Below, piece by piece: positions 35,040-43,961 of a DNA stretch of 47,022 bases (position 1 is its first letter; each line of letters begins with the position of its first letter). Source of the stretch: Acidobacteriota bacterium (GTDB lineage: Bacteria > Acidobacteriota > Thermoanaerobaculia > Multivoradales > Multivoraceae); assembly GCA_021296535.1 (NCBI GenBank), contig JAGWAG010000034.1:1-47022 (forward strand), given 5' to 3'. Under the pieces are notes generated by a model. It was given only the letters and a program-made list of their open reading frames with translations. It made no database searches and was not told the DNA's origin. A program made the position numbers and the translations under genes.

Positions 35040-36160
35040 TGAGGGCGCTGCTCGTCCCGGCGGTCGCCCTGCTCGCGGTTGCCGGCTGTTCGAGCGGTGA
35101 TTCTCCCCCCGGAAGGGGCCCCTTCGCCCACTATCCGCAGACTCTCTCGGCCTGGGGTCTCTTCGCCGGCGAACTGTCGGCCCACAGGCCGGCCCCCGGC
35201 GTCGAGCCCTACGATCTGAACACGCCGCTCTTCTCCGACTATGCCCTGAAGCTGCGCTTCGTGCGCCTGCCGGTCGGTCCCGGCGGCACGGTCGAACCCG
35301 CTCTCTACCGGGAAAGCGGGCCCTTCGGATTCCCGGTCGGCACCGTGATCGCGAAGACATTCGCCTACCCCGCGGACTACCGCGTGGCGGAAGCGAGGCT
35401 GCGGCCCCTGGAAACCAGGTTGCTCGTTCACGAGCCGGACGGCTGGGTCGGGCTGCCGTACATCTGGAACGAGGACCTGACCGAGGCCGAACTCGCGATC
35501 GTCGGCGGCCCGCTGGACGTGACCTGGATCGACGGGACCGGCGCGAGGATCGAACACACCTACCAGGTACCGAACGCGAATCAGTGCAAGACCTGTCACC
35601 GTACCGACGGCGAACGCGTGCTGCCGATCGGCCCCCAGGCCGCGCAGTTGAACCGGCCCTTCCGCTACACCGAGGCCAACGGCGTCTACACCGGGGCCGA
35701 CGGCTCCACGTTCGAGGAGAACCAGCTCGAACGCTGGCAGCGCATCGGCTTCCTCGAAGGCGGTCCGCCCGCCGACGAGGCGCCCCGGGCACCGGTATGG
35801 AACCTGGCGGCGACCGGCACCCTTAACGACCGTGCCCGCACCTGGCTCGACATCAACTGCGCCCACTGCCACAACCTCACAGGAAGCGGACGCACCTCGG
35901 GGCTCGATCTCCGGGCCGAGCACGACGACCGGACCCGACTCGGCGTCTACAAGCATCCGGTCGCGGCCGGCCAGGGCACCGGCGACCGTCTCTACGGCGT
36001 GGTGCCGGGACGTCCGGACGATTCGATCCTCGTGTACCGGATCGAGTCGGTGCATCCCGGCGTGATGATGCCGGAGATCGGCCGCGGCCTCGTCGACACG
36101 GAAGCCGTCGCCCTGATCCGCGAGTGGATTCAGGCGATGGAGCCTCGAACCGAGGCCTGA
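35039..36160 (+). CDS. SO2930-family diheme c-type cytochrome lipoprotein
   Basis: 373 residues from the ATG at 35039; lipobox LAVAGC, Cys17. The family opens with LSAWGLF and VEPYDLNTPLFSDYALKLRF, both present, and has two heme sites: NANQCKTCH (183-187) and DINCAHCH (274-278). A distal LVYRIESVHPGVMMPEIGR is also typical. It is translationally coupled to the beta-helix gene, which supports a joint role at the outer membrane or cell surface. Electron partner unknown. Confidence 0.92.
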   Translation: MRALLVPAVALLAVAGCSSGDSPPGRGPFAHYPQTLSAWGLFAGELSAHRPAPGVEPYDLNTPLFSDYALKLRFVRLPVGPGGTVEPALYRESGPFGFPVGTVIAKTFAYPADYRVAEARLRPLETRLLVHEPDGWVGLPYIWNEDLTEAELAIVGGPLDVTWIDGTGARIEHTYQVPNANQCKTCHRTDGERVLPIGPQAAQLNRPFRYTEANGVYTGADGSTFEENQLERWQRIGFLEGGPPADEAPRAPVWNLAATGTLNDRARTWLDINCAHCHNLTGSGRTSGLDLRAEHDDRTRLGVYKHPVAAGQGTGDRLYGVVPGRPDDSILVYRIESVHPGVMMPEIGRGLVDTEAVALIREWIQAMEPRTEA

Positions 36161-36164
36161 CGCC

Positions 36165-36805
36165 CTACTCCGCCAGGACCTGCCGCGTGCGGTGGAAGAC
36201 CTCGTCCAGCCCCACGGCGTCCGAGCCGTAGTACCCGCATCCACGAGCACCAGCCGCGTGGCGTGCGCCACATCGACCAGACCGCCGGCCAGGTCCAGCC
36301 GTTCGCCCATCGGCAAGGCAAAACCGTCGAGGACGACGGAGCGCATCGCCTCCTCCGCCCCCGTGACGAAACTCCACCGATCGAGATCGAGACCGCGGCT
36401 ACCGGCATAGTCGAGCAGGCGCGCCGGCGTGTCGTGTTCCGGGTCGACCGAGAAGCTGACCAGCCGGACGCCCTCGACGCCCTCCTCGCGGTAGCGGCGC
36501 TGCAGGCGGCCCACCTCGGAAGTGAGTCGCGGGCAGACCGTCGCGCAGCGGGTGAACACGAAGGAAGCGACGTAGGCCTCTCCCGCGAGATCGGCGCTGC
36601 CGAAAGCCTCGCCGTCCTGGTCCACCAGCCGCCACTCGGGCAACTGCCGGAGAACCGGCGGCGGATCCGGTTCGATTCGGAGCAGGGGCCGCAGCGCCGG
36701 GATGAGAATCACACCCGCCAGCGCCGCCAGCAACCATGGATTGAGGAGCCGGCGAAGGAACGGGCTCCGCGCCTCGGCAGACCTCTCGGGAACCTCTACA
36801 GACAC
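36165..36805 (-). pseudogene. SCO1/SenC-family copper chaperone, frameshifted near its end
   Basis: From ATG 36805: membrane anchor (about 22-41), thioredoxin fold with the copper site FVFTRCATVCPRL (C87, C91) and H181 in VDVAHATRLVLVDA. SCO proteins insert copper into the CuA site of cytochrome c oxidase. Directly after VLVDA (about 36232) the expected GYYGSDAVGLDEVF tail appears in another frame, ending at 36165. Family members usually have about four to six more residues (DG..R) at this point, so a short deletion seems to have occurred. The fold may survive, but as read the C-terminus is wrong. It is divergent from the act operon, 112 bases apart. Confidence 0.82.
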
Positions 36806-36833
36806 TCCCCGACACTATCTCGGCCCGATCCTT

Positions 36834-36861
36834 TGACCGCCTCGAAAGCACGCTGTACACT
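36834..36861 (+). promoter_or_regulatory. Candidate sigma-70 promoter of the respiratory operon
   Basis: TTGACC (36834-36839), 16-base spacer, TACACT (36856-36861), in the intergenic region before actA. Transcription would begin near 36868 and leave a leader of about 50 bases. Confidence 0.55.
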
Positions 36862-36881
36862 CCGCGCGATCTCGGAGGGGT

Positions 36882-36900
36882 GCAGGGCTTCATACCCTGC
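36882..36900 (+). promoter_or_regulatory. Leader hairpin upstream of actA
   Basis: GCAGGG (36882-36887), seven-base loop, CCCTGC (36895-36900), ending 17 bases before the TTG start of actA. It would lie in the 5' leader of the predicted transcript and just ahead of the AAGAAG ribosome-binding region, so it could influence translation, or be an operator read as DNA. Confidence 0.45.
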
Positions 36901-36917
36901 TTCGGGGCTAAGAAGTT

Positions 36918-37565
36918 TTGGCACAGATCTTCCCCAAGTGGACTCTCAAGGTACCGCTGTATGCCGCAGCAGCGCTGCCAATTGTGGGCGCGGCAGTGGT
37001 CGGCGGCATCTGGTACTACTTCTCGCCCGAGTACACCGATGTCGGCTATCGCCCGGCGCAGCCGGTGCCTTACAGCCACGCCCTGCATGTGGGCGAGTTC
37101 GGCCTCGACTGCCGCTACTGCCACTCCTCGGTCGAAGAGTCGGCGGTGTCGAACATTCCCCCCACCCAGGTGTGCATGAACTGCCACCACGTCGCGGCGC
37201 GAGAGAGCGAGCTTCTTGAGCCGATCCGCAAGAGTGCTGAGCAGGGCCGGCCGATGCGCTGGGTCCGCGTCCACAACCTGCCCGACTACGCGTTCTTCAA
37301 TCACAGCGTCCATGTCGGCGCGGGGGTCGGCTGCAGGTCCTGCCACGGTCCCGTCCATGAGATGGAGGTCGTCGCCCAGACCGAGCCCCTGAGCATGAGC
37401 TGGTGCCTCGACTGCCACCGCGATCCGGGGCCGCACCTGCGGCCGCTCGACGCGGTCACCGACATGGAGTGGCTGCCCACAGGCGATCACGCTGCGTTCG
37501 CCGAACAGGCGATCGTGGAACGCGGTCTCGCACCGCCCGAGGACTGCACGGGGTGCCATCGATGA
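36918..37565 (+). CDS. actA: Alternative complex III pentaheme cytochrome ActA
   Basis: 215 residues from TTG at 36918 (MAQIFPKWTL, as in other ActA proteins; AAGAAG upstream). One N-terminal membrane anchor (about 12-34) and five heme sites: CRYCH (65), CMNCH (86), CRSCH (139), CLDCH (163) and CTGCH (210). ActA passes electrons from the Fe-S protein ActB to periplasmic acceptors in ACIII. The start region is short and no ATG is available. ATGA overlap with actB. This is the first gene of a seven-gene electron-transfer operon. Confidence 0.93.
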   Translation: MAQIFPKWTLKVPLYAAAALPIVGAAVVGGIWYYFSPEYTDVGYRPAQPVPYSHALHVGEFGLDCRYCHSSVEESAVSNIPPTQVCMNCHHVAARESELLEPIRKSAEQGRPMRWVRVHNLPDYAFFNHSVHVGAGVGCRSCHGPVHEMEVVAQTEPLSMSWCLDCHRDPGPHLRPLDAVTDMEWLPTGDHAAFAEQAIVERGLAPPEDCTGCHR

Positions 37566-40500
37566 GCGCAGGCAACGGCAACCGGCCGGCGAAGACGTAC
37601 TGGCGGAGCCTGGAACAGGTGCAGGGCGATGCCCGAGCCACCGAGTTCCTGCACCGCGAGTTCCCGGAAGGGGCCTCCGAGGCGCCCCCCGAACTGCTCC
37701 AGGAGGGCTTGAGCCGGCGCAGCGTGCTCGCGATGCTCGGCTCCACCGCTTCTCTCGCCGGTCTGGTCGGCTGCGACGTGATCCGCCGCCCGGTCGAACA
37801 CATCGTTCCCTACGTCGACGCGCCGGAGGGCATGGTTCCCGGCGTTCCGCAGGCGTACGCCACGACGATGCCGTTCGGCAACCGGGCCCTCGGCGTGCTG
37901 ATGGAGAGTCACGAGGGCAGGCCGACGAAGGTCGAGGGGAATGAACTCCACCCGTCCTCCGGCGGCGCGTCTGGTGTCTGGGCACAGGCCTCCATCCTCG
38001 ACCTGTACGACCCGGACCGCTCCAAGACAGTGCGATTCGGCGACCAGCCGTCTTCGTGGGACGACCTCGTCGCGGCCTGGACCGAGGGCGACCTCGCTCC
38101 TGCCGCCGACGGCGCCGGGCTGGCGGTCCTAGCCGAGCCGTCCTCTTCGCCGACCCTGCTCCGGCTCAAGTCGGCTCTGCTCGAACGGTACCCCCAGGCG
38201 CGCTGGGTGACCTGGCAACCGGTGAGCGACGAGAACGCCGACCGCGGCCTCGAGTCGGTGGCCGGCGAGCACTACCACGCCCTCCCCCACCTGGATCGGA
38301 CACAGGTCCTGCTCACCCTGGACTCCGACCTGCTCGGCACGGAGGGCGACAGCGTCCGCAACCTGCGCGGTTACGCCAAGGCCCGGCGCGTGGGCGACAA
38401 CGGCTCCGCCGCGATGCTGCGCCACTACGCCGTCGACGGCGTCCACTCGCTCACGGCCGCCAACGCCGACCATCGGCTGCGGGTTCAGAGCGGACGAGTC
38501 GCCGCCTTCGTGGCCCGGCTTGGACACGCCCTCGCCGCCCACGGCCTGGAACTTCCCCTGGACGGCGGCGCGCCCGCCACGGACATCGACGACGCCTGGG
38601 TGCAAGGCCTCGCGGCGGATCTGGTGAGTCACCAGGGCGCCGGGCTGATCGTGGCCGGCGACCGCCAGCCGCCGGAGGTTCACGCCGCGGTCTACGCCCT
38701 GAACTCGGCGCTTGGCAACGCCGGCGCGACGGTGACCTACCACCAGACACCGGACACCGGCAGTTCGAGCGACGCCGACCTGGCCGCCCTGACGGCCGCG
38801 CTGAACGAAGGCGCCGTCGACAGGCTGGTCGTTTTGGGAACGAACCCGGTCTACAGCGCTCCCGCGGACCTCGACTTCGCCGGGGCGCTCGAGAATCTGA
38901 ACGCCGCCGGAGCGCTGATCCACGTCGGCACGTATCGCGACGAGACGAGCCGCCTGGCCCGCTGGCACGTGCCGCTGGCCCACTACCTCGAGAGCTGGGG
39001 CGACGCCCGCGCCACGGAAGGCACCGCCAGCGTGGTGCAGCCCCTGATCGAGCCGCTCTATGGCGCGAGGAGCGCGATCGAGGTCCTGGCGCTCGTCGCC
39101 CTGGGCGAGGCACGAGACGGTCGCGACCTGGTCCGCGAGACGTGGTCCGAACTGCTCGGGCTGCCGCTCGAAGACAGCTCCGAAGCCGAGGCTTCCGTGC
39201 CGGAGGATGCCGCGGACGCGACGGAGGACGGCAGCGAGGACGCCGACGCCCCGCCGGTCGACCCCATGTCCCTGCCGGTTCCCGTCGCCCCCTCGGAGTT
39301 CGAGATCGCCTGGCGGCGAGTGCTCCATGACGGCGTGCAGGAAGGCAGCGCCGCCCCCGCGGCCGAACTCGCGCCCGTTGCCCCCGAAGACTGTGCCGCC
39401 GCCGTCCGCGCGGCCGGCGACGCTTCCAGCCCGGTCGCCCTTGGCGAGGAGCTGGAAGTCGTCTTCCGCTCCTCCGCGGCTCTCTACGACGGACGCTTCG
39501 CGAACAACGGCTGGCTCCAGGAACTCCCCGACCCGATGACCAAGCTGACCTGGGACAACGCCGCCCTGATCAGCCCGGCCACCGCCAGCGCGCTCGGCCT
39601 AGAGAACGAGGACCTGGTCACCGTCACCCGCGGTGAGCGCGAACTCGAACTGCCGGTGTGGCAGGTCCCCGGTCAGGCCGACCACAGCGTGACGATCGAT
39701 CTCGGCTACGGCCGGGACTTCGGCGGCCGGATCGCCAGCACCGCGAACGACGAGGACCACACCCCCGGCACGAACGCCTACCTGCTGCGCACTTCCGACG
39801 CCCTCCACGTCGGCCGCTGCGCCGTGCGGGCAAGCGGTGGTTCCTATCCTCTGGCGCAGACCCAGGACCATCACTCGATGGAAGGTCGGCCGCTCGTCAA
39901 GGAAGCCGACCTCGACTACTTCGCCGAGCACCCCGACTTCGCCACCGCCCACAGCGAGAAGCCCCACGAGAACTCGATGTGGGACGAGTGGACGTACGAG
40001 GACTCCCCCCAGTGGGGCATGACGATCGACCTGAACGCCTGCGTCGGCTGCAACGCCTGCGTCATCGCCTGCCAGAGCGAGAACAACATCCCCATCGTCG
40101 GCAAGGACCAGGTGATGGAAGGCCGGGAGATGCACTGGCTGCGGATCGACCGCTACTTCTCCTCCGAGGGCGAGTCCGAACGCCTGCTCGAAGAACTGGT
40201 CGATCCCCTGCCCCACGACCCGCAGACGAACTTCCAGCCGGTGCCCTGCATGCAGTGCGAGAACGCCCCCTGCGAGCAGGTCTGCCCCGTCGCCGCCACC
40301 GTCCACGATGACGACGGGCTGAACGCGATGGTCTACAACCGCTGCATCGGCACCCGCTACTGCTCGAACAACTGCCCGTACAAGGTCCGGCGCTTCAACT
40401 ACTTCAACTTCACCAAGGACACCCCCGAGGTGATGAAGCTGGGCAAGAACCCGGACGTCACGATCCGCTCGCGCGGGGTCATGGAGAAATGCACCTACTG

Positions 40501-40822
40501 CGTGCAGCGGATCAGCCGCGCCAAGGTCGACGCGAAGCAGGACGGCCGGCCGCTGGCCGACGGCGACGTCGTCACCGCCTGCCAGCAGGCCTGTCCCGCC
40601 GACGCGATCCGCTTCGGCGACATCACGGACGCCGCGAGCCAGGTCGTCGAGGCGAAGTCGAGCCCCCGCAACTACAACCTGCTCAACGATCTGCACACGA
40701 AGCCGCGGACCACCTACCTGGCGAAAATCCGCCATCCGAACCGCGACATCACGCCCGCCCCGGCGCCGGCCGACGACCACGGCGCGGCCGACGACGCCGG
40801 CCACGGCGAGGACGCACACTGA
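37562..40822 (+). CDS. actB: ActB: TAT-variant molybdopterin-like and Fe-S protein of alternative complex III
   Basis: 1086 residues. N-terminus has the special MoCo-family leader (TYWRSLEQV ... EFLHREFPEGAS) followed by the TAT-like LSRRSVLAMLG. A large molybdopterin-oxidoreductase-like domain without the N-terminal [4Fe-4S] cysteines follows (about 70-760), with an acidic Glu/Asp/Ala-rich linker at about 538-570. The C-terminal part holds four Fe-S cluster motifs: CVGCNACVIAC (from C827), CMQCENAPCEQVC (C896), CIGTRYCSNNC (C928), and CTYC (C977) with CQQACP. In ACIII, ActB receives electrons from the quinol-oxidising membrane subunit ActC and hands them to ActA. Here no ActC follows, which is the main oddity. 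TGATG coupling to actE. Confidence 0.93.
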   Translation: MSAGNGNRPAKTYWRSLEQVQGDARATEFLHREFPEGASEAPPELLQEGLSRRSVLAMLGSTASLAGLVGCDVIRRPVEHIVPYVDAPEGMVPGVPQAYATTMPFGNRALGVLMESHEGRPTKVEGNELHPSSGGASGVWAQASILDLYDPDRSKTVRFGDQPSSWDDLVAAWTEGDLAPAADGAGLAVLAEPSSSPTLLRLKSALLERYPQARWVTWQPVSDENADRGLESVAGEHYHALPHLDRTQVLLTLDSDLLGTEGDSVRNLRGYAKARRVGDNGSAAMLRHYAVDGVHSLTAANADHRLRVQSGRVAAFVARLGHALAAHGLELPLDGGAPATDIDDAWVQGLAADLVSHQGAGLIVAGDRQPPEVHAAVYALNSALGNAGATVTYHQTPDTGSSSDADLAALTAALNEGAVDRLVVLGTNPVYSAPADLDFAGALENLNAAGALIHVGTYRDETSRLARWHVPLAHYLESWGDARATEGTASVVQPLIEPLYGARSAIEVLALVALGEARDGRDLVRETWSELLGLPLEDSSEAEASVPEDAADATEDGSEDADAPPVDPMSLPVPVAPSEFEIAWRRVLHDGVQEGSAAPAAELAPVAPEDCAAAVRAAGDASSPVALGEELEVVFRSSAALYDGRFANNGWLQELPDPMTKLTWDNAALISPATASALGLENEDLVTVTRGERELELPVWQVPGQADHSVTIDLGYGRDFGGRIASTANDEDHTPGTNAYLLRTSDALHVGRCAVRASGGSYPLAQTQDHHSMEGRPLVKEADLDYFAEHPDFATAHSEKPHENSMWDEWTYEDSPQWGMTIDLNACVGCNACVIACQSENNIPIVGKDQVMEGREMHWLRIDRYFSSEGESERLLEELVDPLPHDPQTNFQPVPCMQCENAPCEQVCPVAATVHDDDGLNAMVYNRCIGTRYCSNNCPYKVRRFNYFNFTKDTPEVMKLGKNPDVTIRSRGVMEKCTYCVQRISRAKVDAKQDGRPLADGDVVTACQQACPADAIRFGDITDAASQVVEAKSSPRNYNLLNDLHTKPRTTYLAKIRHPNRDITPAPAPADDHGAADDAGHGEDAH

Positions 40823-41436
40823 TGCGCGAGGCGACGCCAGCCGGCCGCGCGAACCTGCGACTTGTGACCGCCGCTCTGGTTGCGGTTCTGGTCGTCCTGG
40901 GTTGCCGGGGCATGCCTTCGCCGTACCCGCCCATCCACCTGAACCCGAACATGGACTACCAGGAGCGCTACGACCCGCAGGAGGCGAGCGCCTTCTTCTA
41001 CGACGGGATGGCGATGCGCCAGCCCGTCGCCGGGACCGTGGCCCGCGGTCAGCTCGTCATCGACCACCGCCTCACGTTCGGTCGCGACGACGAGGGGTAC
41101 CTTCTCGAGGCTTCGCCGATTCCGGTCACCGGCGACCTGCTGGCCCGTGGACAGAAGGGCTACACGATCTACTGCCAGCCCTGCCACGACGAACGCGGCA
41201 CCGGCCAGGGCATCCTGTTCGAACGGGCCGACACCCCGACCGCCTCGCTCCACGACGAACTGCGCGCCGGCTACAGCGACGGCCGCCTCTACGACATCAT
41301 CACCAACGGTTCCGGGCTGATGGCGGGCTACCGCTACCCCCTCGGGGTCGAGGATCGCTGGGCGATCGTCGCCTACGTCCGCGAGTTGCAGGAAGAACGC
41401 CGGACGATGCAGGCGGAGCGGGAAGCCCGCCAGTAG
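40822..41436 (+). CDS. actE: ActE-like monoheme cytochrome c lipoprotein
   Basis: 204 residues starting at the TGATG overlap with actB. Lipobox VVLGC (Cys28), then a sequence typical of ActE: MPSPYPPIHLNPNMDYQERY, DGMAMRQPVAGTVARG. One heme motif, IYCQPCH (118-122), in YTIYCQPCHDERGTGQG; a likely axial methionine in GLMAGYRYPL. In known ACIII operons ActE follows ActC and ActD; here it follows actB directly. Confidence 0.9.
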   Translation: MREATPAGRANLRLVTAALVAVLVVLGCRGMPSPYPPIHLNPNMDYQERYDPQEASAFFYDGMAMRQPVAGTVARGQLVIDHRLTFGRDDEGYLLEASPIPVTGDLLARGQKGYTIYCQPCHDERGTGQGILFERADTPTASLHDELRAGYSDGRLYDIITNGSGLMAGYRYPLGVEDRWAIVAYVRELQEERRTMQAEREARQ

Positions 41437-41458
41437 CGCCTCAGGGAGCGGAGAGCCA

Positions 41459-43378
41459 GTGAGCAGAAACAAGATCCTCTTCGGCATCGGCGTTCTCGCC
41501 TTCGTGTCGGTGATCGTCACGGTTCGCCTGGGCGGCTTCCTGGTGGACAACGAGTACCGCCAGCCCGATCGCCAGGTGGCGGCCGAGGAAGCCCTGGGCG
41601 AAACCGAACTCACGCCGCGCCAGCAGGGCATCGCCGACGAGCAGGCGGCCGACGAGGCGGAGGCGAGGGCCCTGCCCTACGAAGAGGCCGAGTACCGCAC
41701 TGTTCCCTTCGTCGGCAGCCGGGTCACCGTGTGGGTGCTGGCGCAGCTCCACCTGCTGTTCGCCGCGTTCGTCCTCGCGGTGCCCATGTTCGCCTTCATC
41801 ATCGAGTTCATCGGCTACGTGAAGAAGGAAGAGCGCTACGACAAGCTGGCGTACGAGTTCACCAAGCTGCTCTCCGTCTCGTTCTCGATGACCGCCACCT
41901 TCGGCGCGTTCCTGACCTTCGGGTTGATCATCCTGTACCCGAAGTTCACGAACTACCTGATGCACATCTTCTCGCCGACCTTCCTGCCGTATGTGCTGCT
42001 GTTCTTCCTGGAGGCGTTGTTCCTCTACAGCTATTACTACGGCTGGGGCAAGTTCGGGCCGAAGGTGCACCTGTTCCTCGGCTTCATGCTGAACGTCGTC
42101 GGCACCGCGATCATGTTCATCGCGAACGCCTGGCTCACGTTCATGATGTCGCCGGGCAAGCGGGAGGACCTGGACGGCGACGGCGTCCCGGACTTCGTTT
42201 CCGCGGTTTCCGAGAGCGGCGCCCTGCTCAGCCTGCGGGACGCCTTCTTCAACTTCACCTGGATGCCGATCAACATCCACCGGATCATCGCCAACGTCGC
42301 CTTCGGCGGCTCGATCGCCGCCGCCTACGCCGCGTTCCGCTACCTCCAGGCCAAGACCGACGAGGAGAAGGCCCACTTCGACTGGATGGGCTACATCGGC
42401 AACTTCGTCGCGATCATCGCGTTTCTGCCGCTGCCCTTCGCCGGCTACTACCTGGCGAGCGAGATCTACGCCTTCAGCCAGACCCTGGGTATCCAGATGA
42501 TGGGCGGCACCTTCTCCTGGCTTTTCGTCATCCAGGCCGCGGTGATCGGGAATCTGTTCCTGGGCGCGAACTACTACCTGTGGCTGGGCATGGGGCGGAT
42601 CGAGGGGACTGCCCACTTCCAGAAGTTCATCAAGTATCTGCTGATAGCGATCGCTCTCTGCTTCGCCGTCTGGGCAACGCCGCGCTACGCCATCGCGTCC
42701 GTATCCGAGATCGCCGCGATGGGCGGCAGCAGCCACCCGCAGCTCTCCTACCTGGGGCAGATGTCGGCCAAGAACACGGCGGTCAACATCCTGATCCTCT
42801 CGACCTACATGAGCTTCCTGCTCTACCGGCGGACCGGCAAGCAGTCGACCCACCCGCAGAGGCAGCTCCTGAGCCGCGCCCAGGTGATCGTCTTCGCAGC
42901 CACCGCGGCGCTGGTCATCTTCTACGGCATCTACGGCTACTACGTGGACGCCGCCACGCGCATCCGATTCGCGATACCCCAGGTCTACTCCGTGCTCGCC
43001 GCGATGGCCGTGATCACGATCATCGACCTGCCTCTTTACCGAAACGCCCGACAACCCGGGGAGACGCAGTGGGGCAAGATGCCCGCGATCTCGCAGTACG
43101 CACTGATCTTCATCGCCCTCAGCTTCACCTGGTTGATGGGGCTGATGGGTTACGTGCGCTCGGGCCTGCGACAGGAGTGGCACGTCTACGGCGTGGTGCT
43201 CGACACCTCACCCGACGCATACACGCCCACCCTCGGCTTCGCCACCCAGGTCGTCTCGGTCACCGTGCTCATCTTTTTCGGCCTGATCGGCGTCGTCTTC
43301 TGGCTCAGCAGCCTGAGCGGCAAGAAGGCCTACGAGCCGAAGACGGCCGCTGAGCTCGAAGGGGGGCAGGCGGCATGA
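41459..43378 (+). CDS. CydA-like membrane subunit of the cytochrome bd oxidase superfamily
   Basis: 639 residues, about 14 membrane helices, GTG start with GGGAGCGGAGAG upstream. An extra N-terminal helix and an acidic periplasmic stretch (31-85) precede a CydA-type four-helix core. Candidate heme ligands by eye: H98 in LAQLHLLFAAF (H19 of E. coli CydA), H274 in INIHRIIANV (H186), and M347/M348 in GIQMMGGTFSWL (M393). FFLEALFLYSYYYGWGKFGP keeps E185 (E107). The partner Glu (E99) is replaced, and the quinol-binding Q loop with GRQPW is missing. Thus it belongs to bd-type families without the known quinol site. The last five helices have no CydA counterpart. It occupies the place of ActC in the operon. 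ATGA overlap with the next cytochrome gene. Confidence 0.85.
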   Translation: MSRNKILFGIGVLAFVSVIVTVRLGGFLVDNEYRQPDRQVAAEEALGETELTPRQQGIADEQAADEAEARALPYEEAEYRTVPFVGSRVTVWVLAQLHLLFAAFVLAVPMFAFIIEFIGYVKKEERYDKLAYEFTKLLSVSFSMTATFGAFLTFGLIILYPKFTNYLMHIFSPTFLPYVLLFFLEALFLYSYYYGWGKFGPKVHLFLGFMLNVVGTAIMFIANAWLTFMMSPGKREDLDGDGVPDFVSAVSESGALLSLRDAFFNFTWMPINIHRIIANVAFGGSIAAAYAAFRYLQAKTDEEKAHFDWMGYIGNFVAIIAFLPLPFAGYYLASEIYAFSQTLGIQMMGGTFSWLFVIQAAVIGNLFLGANYYLWLGMGRIEGTAHFQKFIKYLLIAIALCFAVWATPRYAIASVSEIAAMGGSSHPQLSYLGQMSAKNTAVNILILSTYMSFLLYRRTGKQSTHPQRQLLSRAQVIVFAATAALVIFYGIYGYYVDAATRIRFAIPQVYSVLAAMAVITIIDLPLYRNARQPGETQWGKMPAISQYALIFIALSFTWLMGLMGYVRSGLRQEWHVYGVVLDTSPDAYTPTLGFATQVVSVTVLIFFGLIGVVFWLSSLSGKKAYEPKTAAELEGGQAA

Positions 43379-43842
43379 AGTTGAGCTTGCCGATGCCGGT
43401 CAAGATGGTCGGCGTGGTGTTGGGCACCACGGCCTTCTATATGTATCTGGGCCAGATCGTGCCCCAGAAGGAGGTCCCTCCTCCACCGCCCGTCCTGATC
43501 AGTGAGGACATGACGACGGAAGAACTCATCGAGGTCGGCCTCGAACTCGCCAATGGCAAGGGCATCTGCTTCAGCTGTCATAACGATGTCCGCGCGCCGG
43601 GCTTCGACGGCATCGGCTCACGCGCCGGCACCCGTATCGAGGGGATGTCCGACGTCGAGTACCTGGCGCAGTCCCTGTACGATCCCGACGCCTTCCTCGT
43701 TCCCGGCTTCGCCCAGGGAATGCAGAAGATGAACGAACCCCCGATCAGTTTTACGGACGATGAAATGAGAGCCGTCATCGTCTGGCTGCAGAGTCAGGGC
43801 GGCACGCCAACCGTCACCCTCGACACCGATCTGGGCTACTGA
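43375..43842 (+). CDS. Membrane-anchored monoheme cytochrome c
   Basis: 155 residues overlapping the CydA-like gene by ATGA. One N-terminal anchor (about 9-27), a proline run (VPPPPPVLIS) and one cytochrome c domain with CFSCH (65-69) and candidate axial methionine in GMQKMNEPPISFTDDEM. The strict coupling suggests that it is a stoichiometric subunit of the CydA-like protein and may bring electrons to it from the ActA/ActB module. Confidence 0.9.
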   Translation: MKLSLPMPVKMVGVVLGTTAFYMYLGQIVPQKEVPPPPPVLISEDMTTEELIEVGLELANGKGICFSCHNDVRAPGFDGIGSRAGTRIEGMSDVEYLAQSLYDPDAFLVPGFAQGMQKMNEPPISFTDDEMRAVIVWLQSQGGTPTVTLDTDLGY

Positions 43843-43852
43843 TCTGAGTTTT

Positions 43853-43870
43853 CAGAAATTCCTGAAATCA
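43853..43870. promoter_or_regulatory. AT-rich 18-bp palindrome between two cytochrome genes
   Basis: TTTCAGAAATTCCTGAAA: arms TTTCAG and CTGAAA around a nearly symmetric AAATTC. It stands out by its low GC content, begins ten bases after a stop codon and lies 92 bases before the next start, in the only gap over 100 bases inside the operon. An operator for a dimeric regulator, controlling an internal promoter, is a reasonable guess; a weak terminator is the alternative. Confidence 0.45.
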
Positions 43871-43961
43871 TGAGGAACAACTGCCGAAGCATCCCTGTTC
43901 TGCATAGTGACCGCTCCCCAACGGGCTGGCCACCTGCCCCCAACCACTATCGGAACTGATC

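Noticed and set aside
34181-36805. Long frames antisense or extended around the beta-helix, diheme and SCO genes
   Set aside because: Extensions beyond the TGATG start at 35039 and beyond the SCO frameshift have no homology-like motif and arise from reading the wrong strand or frame.
41459-43378. NrfD/ActC quinol-binding subunit
   Set aside because: Length and helices could suggest ActC, but the QLH helix, the FFLEALFLYSYYYGW block and the INIHRIIANV helix match CydA, not NrfD.
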